Shown here piece by piece: positions 63,259 to 64,000 of a stretch of 64,000 bases of DNA (its first letter is position 1; each line of letters opens with the position of its first letter). Position numbers and translations under genes: made by a program. The stretch is taken from contig NZ_JAFIWA010000003.1 in assembly GCF_018588945.1 (NCBI RefSeq), positions 248,001-312,000 on the forward strand, in the 5' to 3' direction. This DNA is from Microbacterium flavescens. GTDB lineage: Bacteria; Actinomycetota; Actinomycetes; Actinomycetales; Microbacteriaceae. The notes beneath the pieces were generated by a model. That model ran no database searches. It saw only the letters and a list, made by a program, of their open reading frames with translations, and was not told the origin of the DNA.

Positions 63259-64000
63259 GTGGCGACTTCCACTCCCGTCCGGCATGCGTGGCGCGCGCTG
63301 ACCGGCCTCCTCGTCATCACGGCGCTCCTCGCCGCGATCAACGCCCTCGGCGTCTACGTCTTCCAGGAGAGCTCCTGGACGCCTGAGCTCGCGCTCGACC
63401 TCCAGGGCGGCACGCAGATCGTGCTGGAGGCGCAGACCGAGGACGGCGCCGCTCCGTCCGAAGAGCAGATGAACCAGGCGGTCACGATCATCCGCCAGCG
63501 CGTCGACGCCTCGGGCGTCGGCGAGGCCGACGTCACGACCCAGGCCGGCAACCAGATCGTCGTCCAGATCCCCGGTCAGGCAGACGAGGAGACGCGCAAC
63601 CGCATCGAGGCCTCGGCGCAGCTGCAGCTGCGTGCGGTGCTGTACACCGGCTCACCGGTGACGTCCTTCGTGGGCGAGGACGGCAAGGAGACGCCGTTCC
63701 CGACTCCCGACCCGACGCTCGAGGCCACGCCGACCGCTGAGCCGACCGACGGCAGCGACATGGCCTGGATCACACCCAAGCTTCAGGCGGAGTTCCTGGC
63801 GTACGACTGCGCCAACCCGTCGAACGAGCCGGCTGAGGCACCGGCCGACCAGCCGCTCATCACCTGCGACCCCGACGGCACGGCCAAGTACATCCTCGGC
63901 CCGGTCGAGCTCGACGGCTCGTCGATCGACGACGCCACGTTCGGTCTGCAGCAGCAGAACGGCCTGTGGGCGGTCAACCTGCGCTTCGACGAAGAGGGCA
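63259..64000 (+). CDS. secD: Protein translocase subunit SecD, 3' end missing
   Basis: The frame opens at the GTG at 63259 and runs off the window with about 247 residues visible. A hydrophobic segment near residues 13-35 is the first transmembrane helix. LALDLQGGTQIVLEAQ is the SecD D1 motif, and VTIIRQRVDASGVGEADVTT begins the periplasm-facing P1 domain. The Thr/Pro/Glu-rich insert after TSFVGEDG is common in actinobacteria. SecD uses the proton gradient to help translocation with SecF and YajC. Confidence 0.95.
   Translation, partial: MATSTPVRHAWRALTGLLVITALLAAINALGVYVFQESSWTPELALDLQGGTQIVLEAQTEDGAAPSEEQMNQAVTIIRQRVDASGVGEADVTTQAGNQIVVQIPGQADEETRNRIEASAQLQLRAVLYTGSPVTSFVGEDGKETPFPTPDPTLEATPTAEPTDGSDMAWITPKLQAEFLAYDCANPSNEPAEAPADQPLITCDPDGTAKYILGPVELDGSSIDDATFGLQQQNGLWAVNLRFDEEG

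Overview
This window is a high-GC, gene-dense stretch of an actinobacterial chromosome. Gene content and order point to the Microbacteriaceae, most likely Microbacterium or a close relative. The evidence is the codon use, the many GTG starts, and runs of actinobacterial genes: rpoD near a DUF7455 protein and topoisomerase IV; sepH, DUF4193, DUF3093, dut, DUF3710 and DUF3159 followed by acnA and dxs; and thrS with a HIT protein, pdxS, pdxT, yebC, ruvC, ruvA, ruvB, yajC and secD. I assigned genus from gene content only, with no database search. I saw no rRNA, CRISPR array, prophage or insertion sequence. No gene-free stretch exceeds about 300 bases.

Layout. 1-5 kb holds nitrogen control: the end of glnE, a lysozyme-like exported protein, and glnA with a well-formed GlnR-type box upstream. 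5-12.3 kb holds an RDD protein, a DUF4191 protein, a membrane pseudokinase-like protein, and the minus-strand set pepA, lpdA, sucB. 12.5-18.7 kb holds a PAC2 protein, the principal sigma factor coupled to a CofE-like ligase, an ATP-grasp protein, and two overlapping genes that look like a split alanine racemase. 19-23.7 kb holds convergent parE and parC. 23.8-34 kb holds a phosphodiesterase, sepH, the DUF4193/DUF3093/dut/DUF3710/DUF3159 cluster, acnA and dxs. 34-46.5 kb holds pepN, acyl-CoA beta-oxidation (fadA, fadB), an RNase D, a SufE/sulfurtransferase pair and zapE. 46.6-51.5 kb holds amtB, a PemK/MazF-like protein, a secreted GH43-like hydrolase and four tRNA genes. 51.5-64 kb holds a KTSC protein, thrS with a possible leader peptide, a HIT protein, a complete vitamin B6 locus (pdxR-pdxY facing pdxS-pdxT), yebC, ruvCAB, yajC and the start of secD.

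The most striking item is at 16893-18682. Two genes joined by an ATGA overlap divide the catalytic residues of alanine racemase between them. The second protein keeps the PLP-domain residues (lysine, carbamylated-type lysine, arginines, histidine) but has lost the catalytic tyrosine. The first protein has a collapsed barrel with arginine in place of the PLP lysine but keeps the intact tyrosine-bearing C-terminal domain. In ordinary alanine racemase the active site is made from the barrel of one subunit and the C-terminal domain of the other. The pair could therefore be an obligate heterodimer with a single composite site.

Regulation visible in the sequence: more than a dozen genes have a TANNNT box only 6-7 bases before the start codon, which suggests leaderless transcripts. 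GlnR-like boxes precede glnA and amtB. A 24-base palindrome precedes acnA, and a LacI-like operator precedes the GH43 gene. Several strong hairpins separate convergent genes.
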